Shown piece after piece: positions 1 to 5,629 of a stretch of 9,766 bases of DNA. The DNA lies in the NCBI GenBank assembly GCA_016937915.1, contig JAFGVR010000223.1:1-9766 (forward strand). The letters are read 5' to 3'. The DNA comes from Campylobacterales bacterium (GTDB lineage Bacteria; Campylobacterota; Campylobacteria; Campylobacterales; Sulfurimonadaceae). Both the position numbers and the translations under genes were made by a program. The notes under the pieces were generated by a model that saw only the letters and a list, made by a program, of their open reading frames with translations, had not been told where the DNA came from and made no database searches. Position 1 is the stretch's first letter, and every line of letters starts with the position of its first letter.

Positions 1-36
1 AAATAATAATGAAATTTATCATTTACCCTTTATCTA

Positions 37-42
37 TATAAT
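37..42 (+). promoter_or_regulatory. Putative -10 box for the Bax-inhibitor-family gene
   Basis: A perfect TATAAT lies 59 bases before the start codon at 102, in an AT-rich stretch. Transcription would begin near position 49, so the hairpin at 62-84 would fall inside the 5' untranslated leader. No convincing -35 is visible, which is usual for the main sigma factor of Campylobacterota. AT-rich DNA gives such hexamers by chance, so support is moderate. Confidence 0.45.
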
Positions 43-61
43 TCATTTATAAATCAAATCT

Positions 62-84
62 ATAACCACATAACTTGTGGTTAT
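62..84 (+). promoter_or_regulatory. Perfect 9-bp inverted repeat in the leader before the first gene
   Basis: ATAACCACA (62-70) and TGTGGTTAT (76-84) are perfect reverse complements separated by the 5-base loop TAACT. The repeat ends five bases before the AAGGA ribosome binding site (89-93). It is not followed by a T run, so it is a poor terminator. It could be a leader-RNA hairpin affecting translation start or RNA stability, or an operator palindrome. The sequence shows the symmetry only; the role is inference. Confidence 0.5.
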
Positions 85-101
85 TAACAAGGAATATATA
101 G

Positions 102-806
102 ATGGGACTATATGATCGTGATTATGCAAGAGGAAATGCTTTTGCTTATCAAACTTCGTCAAGAAGTGATTCACAAATAATCACTTTTGTAAAAGAGACT
201 TACAAGTTGTTCGCAGCCTCTATGATGGCTGGAGCTGTTGGTGCTTATGTTGGTGTACCTATGGCTGGTGCAATCCATGCATGGTTTATACCACTTATGA
301 TTTTAGAGATTGGACTATTAATTGGCCTTCACTTTGTTAAACATAAACCAGGTATCAACTTAGCTGTAATGTTTGGTTTTGTTTTCATGACAGGTCTTAT
401 GCTAGCTCCACTTTTAGCTAGAACACTTGGGATGAGTGGCGGTGCTACTATAATTGGTAACGCTTTTGCTATGACTTCACTTATATTTGGTGCTATGAGT
501 TTTTACGCTATAAAAACAACAAGAGATTTTACTGGTTTTGGTAAACCTTTAATGATAGCTGTATTTGTTATCATGGCTTTTTCTATTGTAAATATCTTCT
601 TAGGTAGCCCACTTTTAGCTGTTGGTATATCTGCAGTTGTGGTAGTACTTTTTAGCATCATGGTTACTTATGATACTCAAAACATCATCGCTGGAAACTA
701 TGAAACTCCTATAGATGGTGCGATAGCTCTGTACTTAGACTTCTTAAACATCTTTACTGCACTATTGCAGTTATTTGGAATCTTTGGTAGTAACTCAGAT
801 GACTAA
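102..806 (+). CDS. Bax inhibitor-1 / YccA family inner-membrane protein
   Basis: This 234-residue protein is almost entirely hydrophobic, with about seven membrane helices (roughly residues 33-54, 61-81, 86-106, 112-137, 147-167, 170-190 and 208-228) after a polar 30-residue N-terminus. Length and layout match the bacterial BI-1/YccA/YetJ family. The C-terminal part carries the family hallmark TYDTQNI (D191), and a second acidic residue, D213, lies in the last helix (LYLDFLNIF). These probably correspond to the two-aspartate pH sensor known from the Bacillus YetJ calcium-leak channel. In other bacteria members bind the FtsH protease or leak calcium; which applies here cannot be told. The ATG at 102 has AAGGA eight bases upstream. 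The stop codon lies inside the next gene (8-bp overlap), suggesting translational coupling. The family call is secure, the physiological role open. Confidence 0.92.
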   Translation: MGLYDRDYARGNAFAYQTSSRSDSQIITFVKETYKLFAASMMAGAVGAYVGVPMAGAIHAWFIPLMILEIGLLIGLHFVKHKPGINLAVMFGFVFMTGLMLAPLLARTLGMSGGATIIGNAFAMTSLIFGAMSFYAIKTTRDFTGFGKPLMIAVFVIMAFSIVNIFLGSPLLAVGISAVVVVLFSIMVTYDTQNIIAGNYETPIDGAIALYLDFLNIFTALLQLFGIFGSNSDD

Positions 807-1203
807 AGATAACCTATCACCCGAGCTTTACAGGGTGATAGATGCAAATCTCAATCGCCTCAAAGAGGGGATAAGAGTTGTGGAGGATATCATGAGATAC
901 CACCATAGCAACAAAGAACTCTCCACAAAACTCAAAAAACTTCGCCACTTAGCTTTCATAGAAGATATAAAAAAACTGCTAGAACACAGAGATAGCATCA
1001 ATGATGTACTTCGCCCAACAGTTGATAGTGAACTGAATCGTACATCACTTAATAGTATAATAACTGCAAATTTTAAAAGGGCTCAAGAATCATCTCGTGT
1101 GTTAGAGGAGCTATTTAAACTCGAAGATGCTAAAAAAAGTGAAGTTTTTAAACATATACGCTATGAGCTATATGACCTAGAAAAAGTTATCTCGAAACTA
1201 TAA
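799..1203 (+). CDS. thiD2: ThiD2-type hydroxymethylpyrimidine phosphate kinase domain protein (thiamine synthesis)
   Basis: A small helical soluble protein of 134 residues. Residues 14-34 contain the motif IDANLNR..EGIRVVED, typical of the ThiD2 domain. That domain occurs alone or fused to the N-terminus of thiamine-phosphate synthase ThiE, and some members phosphorylate HMP-phosphate to HMP-pyrophosphate. A second conserved-looking block, ANFKRAQESSRVLEE, follows near residues 96-110. No ThiE barrel follows, so this is the stand-alone form; it is often annotated loosely as thiamine-phosphate pyrophosphorylase. I chose the ATG at 799 over an in-frame TTG at 775 because family members begin shortly before this motif. 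The start overlaps the stop of the upstream membrane-protein gene by 8 bp, so translation is probably coupled. The 3' end overlaps the opposing bioC-like gene by 17 bp. Family assignment is good; kinase activity is inferred. Confidence 0.8.
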   Translation: MTKDNLSPELYRVIDANLNRLKEGIRVVEDIMRYHHSNKELSTKLKKLRHLAFIEDIKKLLEHRDSINDVLRPTVDSELNRTSLNSIITANFKRAQESSRVLEELFKLEDAKKSEVFKHIRYELYDLEKVISKL

Positions 1204-1873
1204 ATACAACTTCAAACTCTAAATAATTCAGAGGATACTCATCCATAAGTTTTTTAGTTTGTTTGTAGTTCAACACTTTTCTAGAACCACTTACACCACT
1301 CTTTTTTATATACCTAAACATATCTCTAACTGATTCAAATTCAAGCTTATAATTGACCACTTCAAAATCAGCATCAAAGTATTTTTCACTTAGTTCTTTA
1401 ACCTCGCTTGCATCTCTAAGGATAGAATCTAAACCTGCTGTTTTATTTAAGGTATCAAATGTTTTAGATGTGAATATGGCTAAAGCTACATCAGTTTTTA
1501 ATGATTTGATATTTTGAAAAACTATCTCTAAATCATCTGCCCACTGAAGTGCAGATGCTGAAACTATATAGTCAAACTTAAAATGTGAGAGATGCTCAAA
1601 AAGTTTTGCATCATTAAAATCACCATAGATGCACTCTATAAATTGTGATTTTGGATGCAACTCTAACATCCCATGAGCAAAATCAACACCCACAAAATGG
1701 TTGTACTTCCAATCTATCTTTTTACAAAGCTCACCACTGCCACAACCTAAATCTAAGATATGTTTTGGCTTACATTTAAGATATGCTAAAAGTTTATCTA
1801 TAACTTTTTTTTGAATTATGTTATAAGTTCCATACTCAACTGCATACTTTGAAAACTCTGAGCTCACTCTCAT
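1187..1873 (-). CDS. bioC: BioC-like SAM-dependent methyltransferase (malonyl-ACP O-methyltransferase)
   Basis: A 228-residue class I SAM methyltransferase. Motif I (ILDLGCGSGE, residues 39-48) forms the SAM-binding loop and VGVDFAHGML (61-70) supplies the acidic ribose-binding residue D64. SASALQWADD (105-114) carries the ALQW signature characteristic of BioC. The block MFRYIKKSGVSG (185-196) also resembles the BioC C-terminal region, which accepts the malonyl thioester. BioC methylates malonyl-ACP (or CoA) so that fatty-acid enzymes can build pimeloyl-ACP for biotin; it acts in the cytoplasm. The length is slightly below the usual 250 or so. It is the last gene of the znu operon: its ATG overlaps the znuB stop as ATGA, so translation is likely coupled. 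No other biotin gene is in the window, so the substrate is inferred from motifs. A generic methyltransferase is the main alternative. Confidence 0.72.
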   Translation of the reverse strand: MRVSSEFSKYAVEYGTYNIIQKKVIDKLLAYLKCKPKHILDLGCGSGELCKKIDWKYNHFVGVDFAHGMLELHPKSQFIECIYGDFNDAKLFEHLSHFKFDYIVSASALQWADDLEIVFQNIKSLKTDVALAIFTSKTFDTLNKTAGLDSILRDASEVKELSEKYFDADFEVVNYKLEFESVRDMFRYIKKSGVSGSRKVLNYKQTKKLMDEYPLNYLEFEVVFIVSR

Positions 1874-2667
1874 CTGCGATTAGCCAAAAGGGAAAATACA
1901 AAAATAGCCAAAACTGATAGCACGATAGTAGCACCTGATGGAAGTGAAAAATAAAAAGAAAATAGCATTCCAGATATCACACCCATAATGGCAAAAAATA
2001 CCGCCATTAGCATAGTATTTACAAACCCTTTTTTATATTGAAGAGCTGAGATAGCTGGCATAACCATCAATGCACCTATAAGTAAACTTCCAACCACTCT
2101 GATAGATAAAGCTATGATGACAGCAACAATGGTCACAAATAAAAAGTTCAAAAATTTCACCTTGATGCCACTTGTTTGTGCAACCTCCTCATCATACGCT
2201 ATGAAATATAACTCTTTTGAAAAAGTGAGTAAAAGAGCTAATGAGATGCCTCCAAATATGCAGATAGTGATGATATCCTCTACACTAACAGCCAAGATAG
2301 AACCAAAAAGGTATGAGAAAAGGGAGTTGTTAAATGCACCACCAAGTGATACTATGATAACCGCTATGGCCAAAGCTCCAGAGAGAAATATAGCTAAAAC
2401 CGCATCTGAATAGAGTGAAAAGTGACTTCTTAAATACTCTATGAGCCAAGCAGAAAAGATAGCCATAAATACAGCTATCCACATAGGGTTATATCCAGCT
2501 ATAAGCCCAACTGCAACCCCCACCAAAGCTGAATGTGCAAGAGTCTCACTCATCATAGAGTAGCGACGCAGAACCACAAAAGTCCCACTAATAGATGCTA
2601 ACAATGCTATAACTATCCCAGCTAAAAAAGCCCTTTGCATAAAATCGTACTCAAGTATCTCTAACAT
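1870..2667 (-). CDS. znuB: Zinc/manganese-type ABC transporter permease (ABC-3 family)
   Basis: A 265-residue integral membrane protein of the ABC-3 metal permease family (ZnuB/MntB/TroC type), with about seven to eight hydrophobic helices spanning nearly the whole length. Recognisable family features are the early segment MSETLAHSALVGVAVG (residues 38-53), where the His/Ser block follows the first helices, the VVGSLLIGALMVMPA segment (about 191-205) and the final LPSGATIVL turn before the last helix. The chain would form the homodimeric channel receiving metal from ZnuA and powered by ZnuC. The start codon directly follows the znuC stop with no intergenic base (TAGATG on the coding strand), and the stop overlaps the start of the bioC-like gene by 4 bp. 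The family does not itself tell zinc from manganese; neighbours favour zinc. Confidence 0.9.
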   Translation of the reverse strand: MLEILEYDFMQRAFLAGIVIALLASISGTFVVLRRYSMMSETLAHSALVGVAVGLIAGYNPMWIAVFMAIFSAWLIEYLRSHFSLYSDAVLAIFLSGALAIAVIIVSLGGAFNNSLFSYLFGSILAVSVEDIITICIFGGISLALLLTFSKELYFIAYDEEVAQTSGIKVKFLNFLFVTIVAVIIALSIRVVGSLLIGALMVMPAISALQYKKGFVNTMLMAVFFAIMGVISGMLFSFYFSLPSGATIVLSVLAIFVFSLLANRR

Positions 2668-3432
2668 CTAATGTCCATGTTTATGATTACAAACCAAATG
2701 TGCTTCGATGCCATAAAGTTTGCTCATCTCTTCGCAACTAAGTGCCTCGCTAGGGTTATTGCATATCTGAATCTTTTCGTTTATTGTAAAGAGTCTTGCT
2801 ATATCATCAGCTATAACACCAACATCATGGGTTATAAAAACTATAGTGATTTTTTCCTCTTTATTGAGTTTTCTAAGAAGCTCATAAAATCTGTTTTGTG
2901 AGATGGTATCTACGCCTGTATTTGGTTCATCTAGTATGAGTATCTCTGGTCTTGATGCCAAAGCCCTTGCTATCATAGCCCTTTGTCTCTGACCCCCTGA
3001 AAGTTCCCCTACCATCCTATCTCTAAGGTGTGTAACATCCATCTTTGCCATAGCACTCTCAACTGCTTCTATATCCTCTTTTGTTTTTTTAGAAAACAGT
3101 TTTCGCTTAGATGTTCGACCCATATTTACTATATCTTCTACAGTTGCAGGAAAAGCAGCATCTACAAGTGAAGCTCGTTGTGGAACATAACCTATTTTGT
3201 CCCACCTTTTAAAATGTGACATCTTTTTACCATATAGTTTTATCTCTCCGCTAGTTGGTTTACTAAGTCCCAAAAGCATCCTGATAAGTGTAGTCTTTCC
3301 ACCACCATTTGGCCCTATAATTGCTATATATTCTGCTTGAAATATTTCAAATGATATATTTGTAAGTATCTTATGCCCTTTTGAGACAAAGTTAAGATTT
3401 TTTACATCAAATATAGCAGCTTTGAAATTCAT
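2668..3432 (-). CDS. znuC: Zinc ABC transporter ATP-binding protein
   Basis: A complete 254-residue ABC ATPase. In order: Walker A GPNGGGKT (residues 40-47), Q-loop YVPQ (Q85), signature LSGGQ (144-148), Walker B ILILDEP (164-170) and the switch histidine H202 in THD. The ABC core is that of metal importers of the ZnuC/MntB class, and the flanking permease and His-rich binding protein confirm this. The extreme C-terminus, CNHKHGH (residues 248-254), is rich in potential metal ligands and could sense or buffer zinc in the cytoplasm; this is inference. The gene follows znuA by 8 bp and abuts znuB. The start ATG at 3432 has a GAGA-type ribosome site just upstream in that short gap. Confidence 0.92.
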   Translation of the reverse strand: MNFKAAIFDVKNLNFVSKGHKILTNISFEIFQAEYIAIIGPNGGGKTTLIRMLLGLSKPTSGEIKLYGKKMSHFKRWDKIGYVPQRASLVDAAFPATVEDIVNMGRTSKRKLFSKKTKEDIEAVESAMAKMDVTHLRDRMVGELSGGQRQRAMIARALASRPEILILDEPNTGVDTISQNRFYELLRKLNKEEKITIVFITHDVGVIADDIARLFTINEKIQICNNPSEALSCEEMSKLYGIEAHLVCNHKHGH

Positions 3433-3440
3433 AAAATCTC

Positions 3441-4385
3441 TTAGTTACACTCTAAAGCTTTAGATATTTTTCTAAGGTTTTCTCTCATAATCTGCTCATA
3501 AGATAAATCTTTTTTAGCCTCATCAGCAGTTATATTTCCAAGTGGTTGTAAAACTTCTACTGATGCACCTGTTTCAGATGCTATGCTTTTGATAGCCTTA
3601 TCAGATGCAAAACTCTCAAAAAATACAGTAGTTAAGTTATCCTCTTTTATATGTTCTATAAGCTCTATCATCGTGTTAGCATCTGGCTGAGCATCTGGAG
3701 ATAAACCACTTAGGGCTAAAGTCTCAAAACCGTATCTGCTAGAGAGGTATGAAAATGCATCGTGATTTACTATGATGGTATCTTTTTTACAATTTGACAA
3801 ACTGTTTTTAAAATCGCTATCTAACTTTTTAATCATATCTATGTATTGATCTCTATTCTTTTCATATATCTCTTTATTTTTAGGAGATAGCACTATAAGT
3901 TCTCTTGTTACCATATTTGCCATTTTAATCATATTATCAGCATCTAGCCAGTAATGATGATCTAGTGCACCCTCTTTATGATTTTCATAATCATCATGCT
4001 CGTCATGATGATTATGTGAATGTTGTGTCTTTCTAAGCTTCATATAATGGCTCATATCAAGAGCTCTGTGCTCAAAATCTATATCCTCTATCCAAGGTTG
4101 AAGCCCAGTACCACTATAGATAATAAGGGGAGCTTTTTGTATCATAGCCATAAGTTTTGGTGATGGTTCAAAACTGTGTACATCTGCACCAAATGGGATT
4201 ATCATAAATATATCTTGAGTATCTGATGCTATGTACTTTGCTACATCATATAAAGCAAAAGTGCTTACACCAACAGATCTTTTGTTGTTACCAACCTCTA
4301 ACTTTTGTTCCTCTTTTGATATCACTGCAAAAACTATAACCACTATGATTACAGCCAAAAAGATAAAGTTTTTTAAGCTTTTCAT
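3441..4385 (-). CDS. znuA: Periplasmic zinc-binding protein of the ABC importer, with His-rich loop
   Basis: A 314-residue cluster A-I metal-binding protein. An N-terminal hydrophobic segment (residues 8-23) directs export; there is no lipobox cysteine, so it is not an obvious lipoprotein and may stay anchored. Probable metal ligands are H70 (GADVHSFEP), H143 or H144 (DHHYWLD) and H208 (VNHDAF). Between the first two lies a charged loop (residues about 121-144) with many His, Asp and Glu residues, the zinc-collecting loop of true ZnuA proteins. The C-terminal block reads EVLQPLG where manganese-type relatives usually have Asp before PLG, so a fourth Asp ligand is missing; this favours zinc. 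It is the first gene of the znuA-znuC-znuB-bioC operon and is transcribed divergently from secG. Zur or Fur control is likely by analogy, but I cannot point to a convincing operator. Confidence 0.92.
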   Translation of the reverse strand: MKSLKNFIFLAVIIVVIVFAVISKEEQKLEVGNNKRSVGVSTFALYDVAKYIASDTQDIFMIIPFGADVHSFEPSPKLMAMIQKAPLIIYSGTGLQPWIEDIDFEHRALDMSHYMKLRKTQHSHNHHDEHDDYENHKEGALDHHYWLDADNMIKMANMVTRELIVLSPKNKEIYEKNRDQYIDMIKKLDSDFKNSLSNCKKDTIIVNHDAFSYLSSRYGFETLALSGLSPDAQPDANTMIELIEHIKEDNLTTVFFESFASDKAIKSIASETGASVEVLQPLGNITADEAKKDLSYEQIMRENLRKISKALECN

Positions 4386-4404
4386 AATTTTTCCTAATTT
4401 TTCC
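4385..4404 (-). repeat. Perfect tandem duplication of a 10-base unit covering the znuA ribosome site
   Basis: On the plus strand TAATTTTTCC occurs twice in direct succession (4385-4394 and 4395-4404). Read in the znuA direction the leader is GGAAAAATTA repeated twice, the second copy running into the ATG. The mRNA therefore carries two AGGA/GGAA-like Shine-Dalgarno candidates ten bases apart; only the nearer (about 9 bases from ATG) is well placed. Confidence 0.75.
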
Positions 4405-4407
4405 GAA

Positions 4408-4413
4408 ATTATA
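4408..4413 (-). promoter_or_regulatory. Putative -10 box of the znuA operon
   Basis: ATTATA on the plus strand reads TATAAT towards znuA, 22 bases before its start codon, preceded by GGG in the coding direction. It predicts a very short leader, about 16 bases. The divergent secG -10 lies only 30 bases away, so any regulator binding between them could touch both promoters. Confidence 0.5.
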
Positions 4414-4443
4414 CCCTATCTTTGTAATATAAATTTTTTTTGG

Positions 4444-4449
4444 TATAAT
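4444..4449 (+). promoter_or_regulatory. Putative -10 box of secG
   Basis: A perfect TATAAT, preceded by a T8 run (4434-4441) and followed by TCGCC, lies 30 bases before the secG start. The T-rich upstream stretch instead of a clear -35 is typical of Campylobacterota housekeeping promoters. It predicts a leader of about 24 bases. Confidence 0.6.
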
Positions 4450-4479
4450 TCGCCACTTTCTTATTTAGGATAACCCATT

Positions 4480-4809
4480 ATGACAACTAGTTTTTTACTT
4501 ATTGTTCAAATAATTTTAGTGATTCTTATAGTTATCGCTGTTTTATTACAAAAAAGCTCAAGTATAGGTCTTGGTGCATACAGTGGCTCAAACGAATCTG
4601 TTTTTGGAGCTAAAGGTCCAAACAGCTTTTTAGCAAAAGCTACATTTACAATAGGTTTTTTATTTGTTGTAAATACTATTACTTTAGGATACATGTTCTC
4701 TCAAGCAAAACAAGAATCTGTAGTTGATGAGATGGTTGAGAGTACTAATGTAGTCGCACCTGCTGCACCTATAGAGATACCAACTACAACTCAAGAATCG
4801 ACAAAATAG
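4480..4809 (+). CDS. secG: Protein-export membrane subunit SecG
   Basis: A 109-residue protein with two membrane helices (about residues 2-22 and 51-72) joined by a cytoplasmic loop containing LGAYSGSNESVFGAKGP. The Gly-rich loop and the Phe/Gly pattern are the SecG hallmark. SecG is the small subunit of the SecYEG channel and assists SecA-driven translocation. The C-terminal 35 residues are a low-complexity Pro/Thr/Ala/Glu tail, as in many SecG proteins of this phylum. The ATG at 4480 has TTAGGA (4465-4470) nine bases upstream. It is followed by frr, a pairing common in Campylobacterota, but a terminator-like hairpin and a separate promoter-like box lie between them. Confidence 0.93.
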   Translation: MTTSFLLIVQIILVILIVIAVLLQKSSSIGLGAYSGSNESVFGAKGPNSFLAKATFTIGFLFVVNTITLGYMFSQAKQESVVDEMVESTNVVAPAAPIEIPTTTQESTK

Positions 4810-4830
4810 TTGCATTAAAGCAGCTATTTT
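4803..4830 (+). terminator. Intrinsic-terminator-like hairpin at the end of secG
   Basis: AAAATAGTTGC (4803-4813) pairs with GCAGCTATTTT (4820-4830) over 11 positions with a single G-U wobble, leaving a 6-base loop ATTAAA. The stem includes the secG stop codon, and its A/T flanks give the A-tract/T-tract layout of a bidirectional terminator. The GC part is short, so termination may be partial, leaving some read-through into frr. Confidence 0.6.
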
Positions 4831-4862
4831 ACCCTCAAATACTTTTTTAAATAATTACTCGC

Positions 4863-4868
4863 TACAAT
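4863..4868 (+). promoter_or_regulatory. Possible -10 box of frr
   Basis: TACAAT preceded by CGC and a T-rich stretch (CTTTTTTAAAT near 4843-4853) lies 37 bases before the frr start. It would allow frr transcription independent of secG, consistent with the hairpin just upstream. One mismatch to TATAAT and high AT content keep confidence moderate. Confidence 0.4.
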
Positions 4869-4905
4869 TACAAAATTAATTTTGATATCAATGTAAGGAA
4901 ACCAA

Positions 4906-5463
4906 ATGTTACAAGAGATTTATGGTGATTGTGAAGCTAAGATGCAAGGGAGCATCGAGCATATGCAAAGAAAATTCAAAACTTTAAGAACTGGTAAAGT
5001 TACAACTAATGTACTTGATCATGTTAAAATAGACTACTACGGTACTGCTACTCCACTTGACCAAGTTGGTTCTGTTTTAACACCAGATGCTACTACTATT
5101 ACTATAACTCCATGGGAGAAACACCTATTGAAAGATATAGAGAGTGCTATACAATCAGCAAACATCGGTGTAAACCCTAACAGTGATGGAACTCAGATAA
5201 AACTATTTTTCCCACCTATGACTACAGATCAGCGTAAAGAAAGCGTTAAGCAGATGAAAGGGATGGGTGAAGATGCTAAAGTTTCTATAAGAAACGATAG
5301 AAGATGGGCTAACGATAAAATAAAAAAACTTGAAAAAGACAAAGAGATAACTCAAGATGATTCTAAATCAGCTCAAGACAACATTCAAAAAATAACAGAT
5401 AAATATATCGCAAAAATAGAAACTATCTTAAAAGATAAAGAAGCTGAGATCTTAAAAGTATAA
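4906..5463 (+). CDS. frr: Ribosome recycling factor
   Basis: A 185-residue protein, the same length as the E. coli factor and collinear with it. It splits terminated ribosomes together with EF-G after release of the peptide. Domain I (three-helix bundle) is formed by the N-terminal roughly 29 residues and residues about 105-185; domain II is the beta-rich insert between them. Conserved positively charged residues known to matter for ribosome binding are present: R110, R129 and R132 in the blocks TDQRKE and [16 protein letters not shown]. The ATG at 4906 has a good TAAGGA site six bases upstream. It sits behind secG, likely with its own promoter. The gene after it is nrdB, across a 166-base gap that contains an unusual hairpin. 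Confidence 0.97.
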   Translation: MLQEIYGDCEAKMQGSIEHMQRKFKTLRTGKVTTNVLDHVKIDYYGTATPLDQVGSVLTPDATTITITPWEKHLLKDIESAIQSANIGVNPNSDGTQIKLFFPPMTTDQRKESVKQMKGMGEDAKVSIRNDRRWANDKIKKLEKDKEITQDDSKSAQDNIQKITDKYIAKIETILKDKEAEILKV

Positions 5464-5476
5464 TTTTTATACGACA

Positions 5477-5484
5477 CCCCCCCC
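5477..5484 (+). repeat. Homopolymer C8 tract in the frr-nrdB gap
   Basis: Eight consecutive C residues stand out in very AT-rich intergenic DNA and directly touch the left arm of the hairpin at 5485. In Campylobacter and Helicobacter, G/C homopolymers of about this length or longer can change length by slippage; whether this tract varies cannot be known from one sequence. Confidence 0.7.
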
Positions 5485-5527
5485 TATCAAACTCTTCTAC
5501 TGACCCCTTGTGGTTAAGAGTTTGATA
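5485..5527 (+). terminator. Long perfect 12-bp stem-loop after frr (terminator or structured RNA element)
   Basis: TATCAAACTCTT (5485-5496) and AAGAGTTTGATA (5516-5527) are perfect reverse complements. Inside the 19-base loop GACC (5502-5505) can pair with GGTT (5512-5515, one G-U), directly stacked on the 3' side, leaving a 5-base one-sided bulge CTACT and a 6-base apex. There is no T run straight after the stem; a T8 tract starts 29 bases later (5557-5564). It may end frr transcription or protect the 3' end of the message, but it lacks the standard terminator layout. Symmetry is seen directly; function is inference. Confidence 0.55.
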
Positions 5528-5588
5528 AACTTACTAAAATTGTCTATTAATCGACCTTTTTTTTATCTGACATAAAACATCAGACTGA

Positions 5589-5594
5589 TATAAT
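5589..5594 (+). promoter_or_regulatory. Putative -10 box of the nrdB operon
   Basis: TATAAT preceded by GA and followed by TTC lies 35 bases before the nrdB start, with the T8 run (5557-5564) about 25 bases upstream. A small 5-bp inverted repeat (TCTGA 5566-5570 and TCAGA 5580-5584) sits just before the box, where a -35 or an operator would be. Confidence 0.6.
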
Positions 5595-5629
5595 TTCAAA
5601 CTTTAAAAAGTACTATTTGGAGCAACTTA

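Noticed and set aside
775..798. TTG at 775 as the start of the ThiD2 gene
   Set aside because: It would add eight residues and a 32-bp overlap without a ribosome site; ATG at 799 fits the family N-terminus better.
2114..2413. 99-codon open frame on the plus strand inside znuB
   Set aside because: It lies antisense to a clear ABC-3 permease, has no recognisable domain and is low in quality as a protein; a shadow frame.
2671..2901. 76-codon open frame on the plus strand inside znuC
   Set aside because: Antisense to a fully conserved ABC ATPase, including its switch region; no ribosome site.
3983..4025. Repetitive ATGATG/CATCAT-like DNA
   Set aside because: It encodes the His/Asp-rich loop of ZnuA; codon repetition explains the pattern, so it is not an independent repeat element.
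4434..4441. T8 run between znuA and secG as a terminator
   Set aside because: No stem precedes it on either strand, and it lies between divergent promoters; more likely part of the T-rich upstream region of the secG promoter.
4405..4443. A Zur or Fur operator between the znuA and secG promoters
   Set aside because: The symmetry is imperfect and the region is so AT-rich that near-palindromes are expected; not strong enough to list as a site.
4231..4473. 80-codon plus-strand frame covering the 5' end of znuA and the divergent promoter region
   Set aside because: It would run through both promoter boxes and the znuA signal-peptide codons; the sequence looks like reverse-read hydrophobic codons.
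4506..4694. 62-codon minus-strand frame inside secG
   Set aside because: Antisense to conserved SecG sequence with no supporting start signal.
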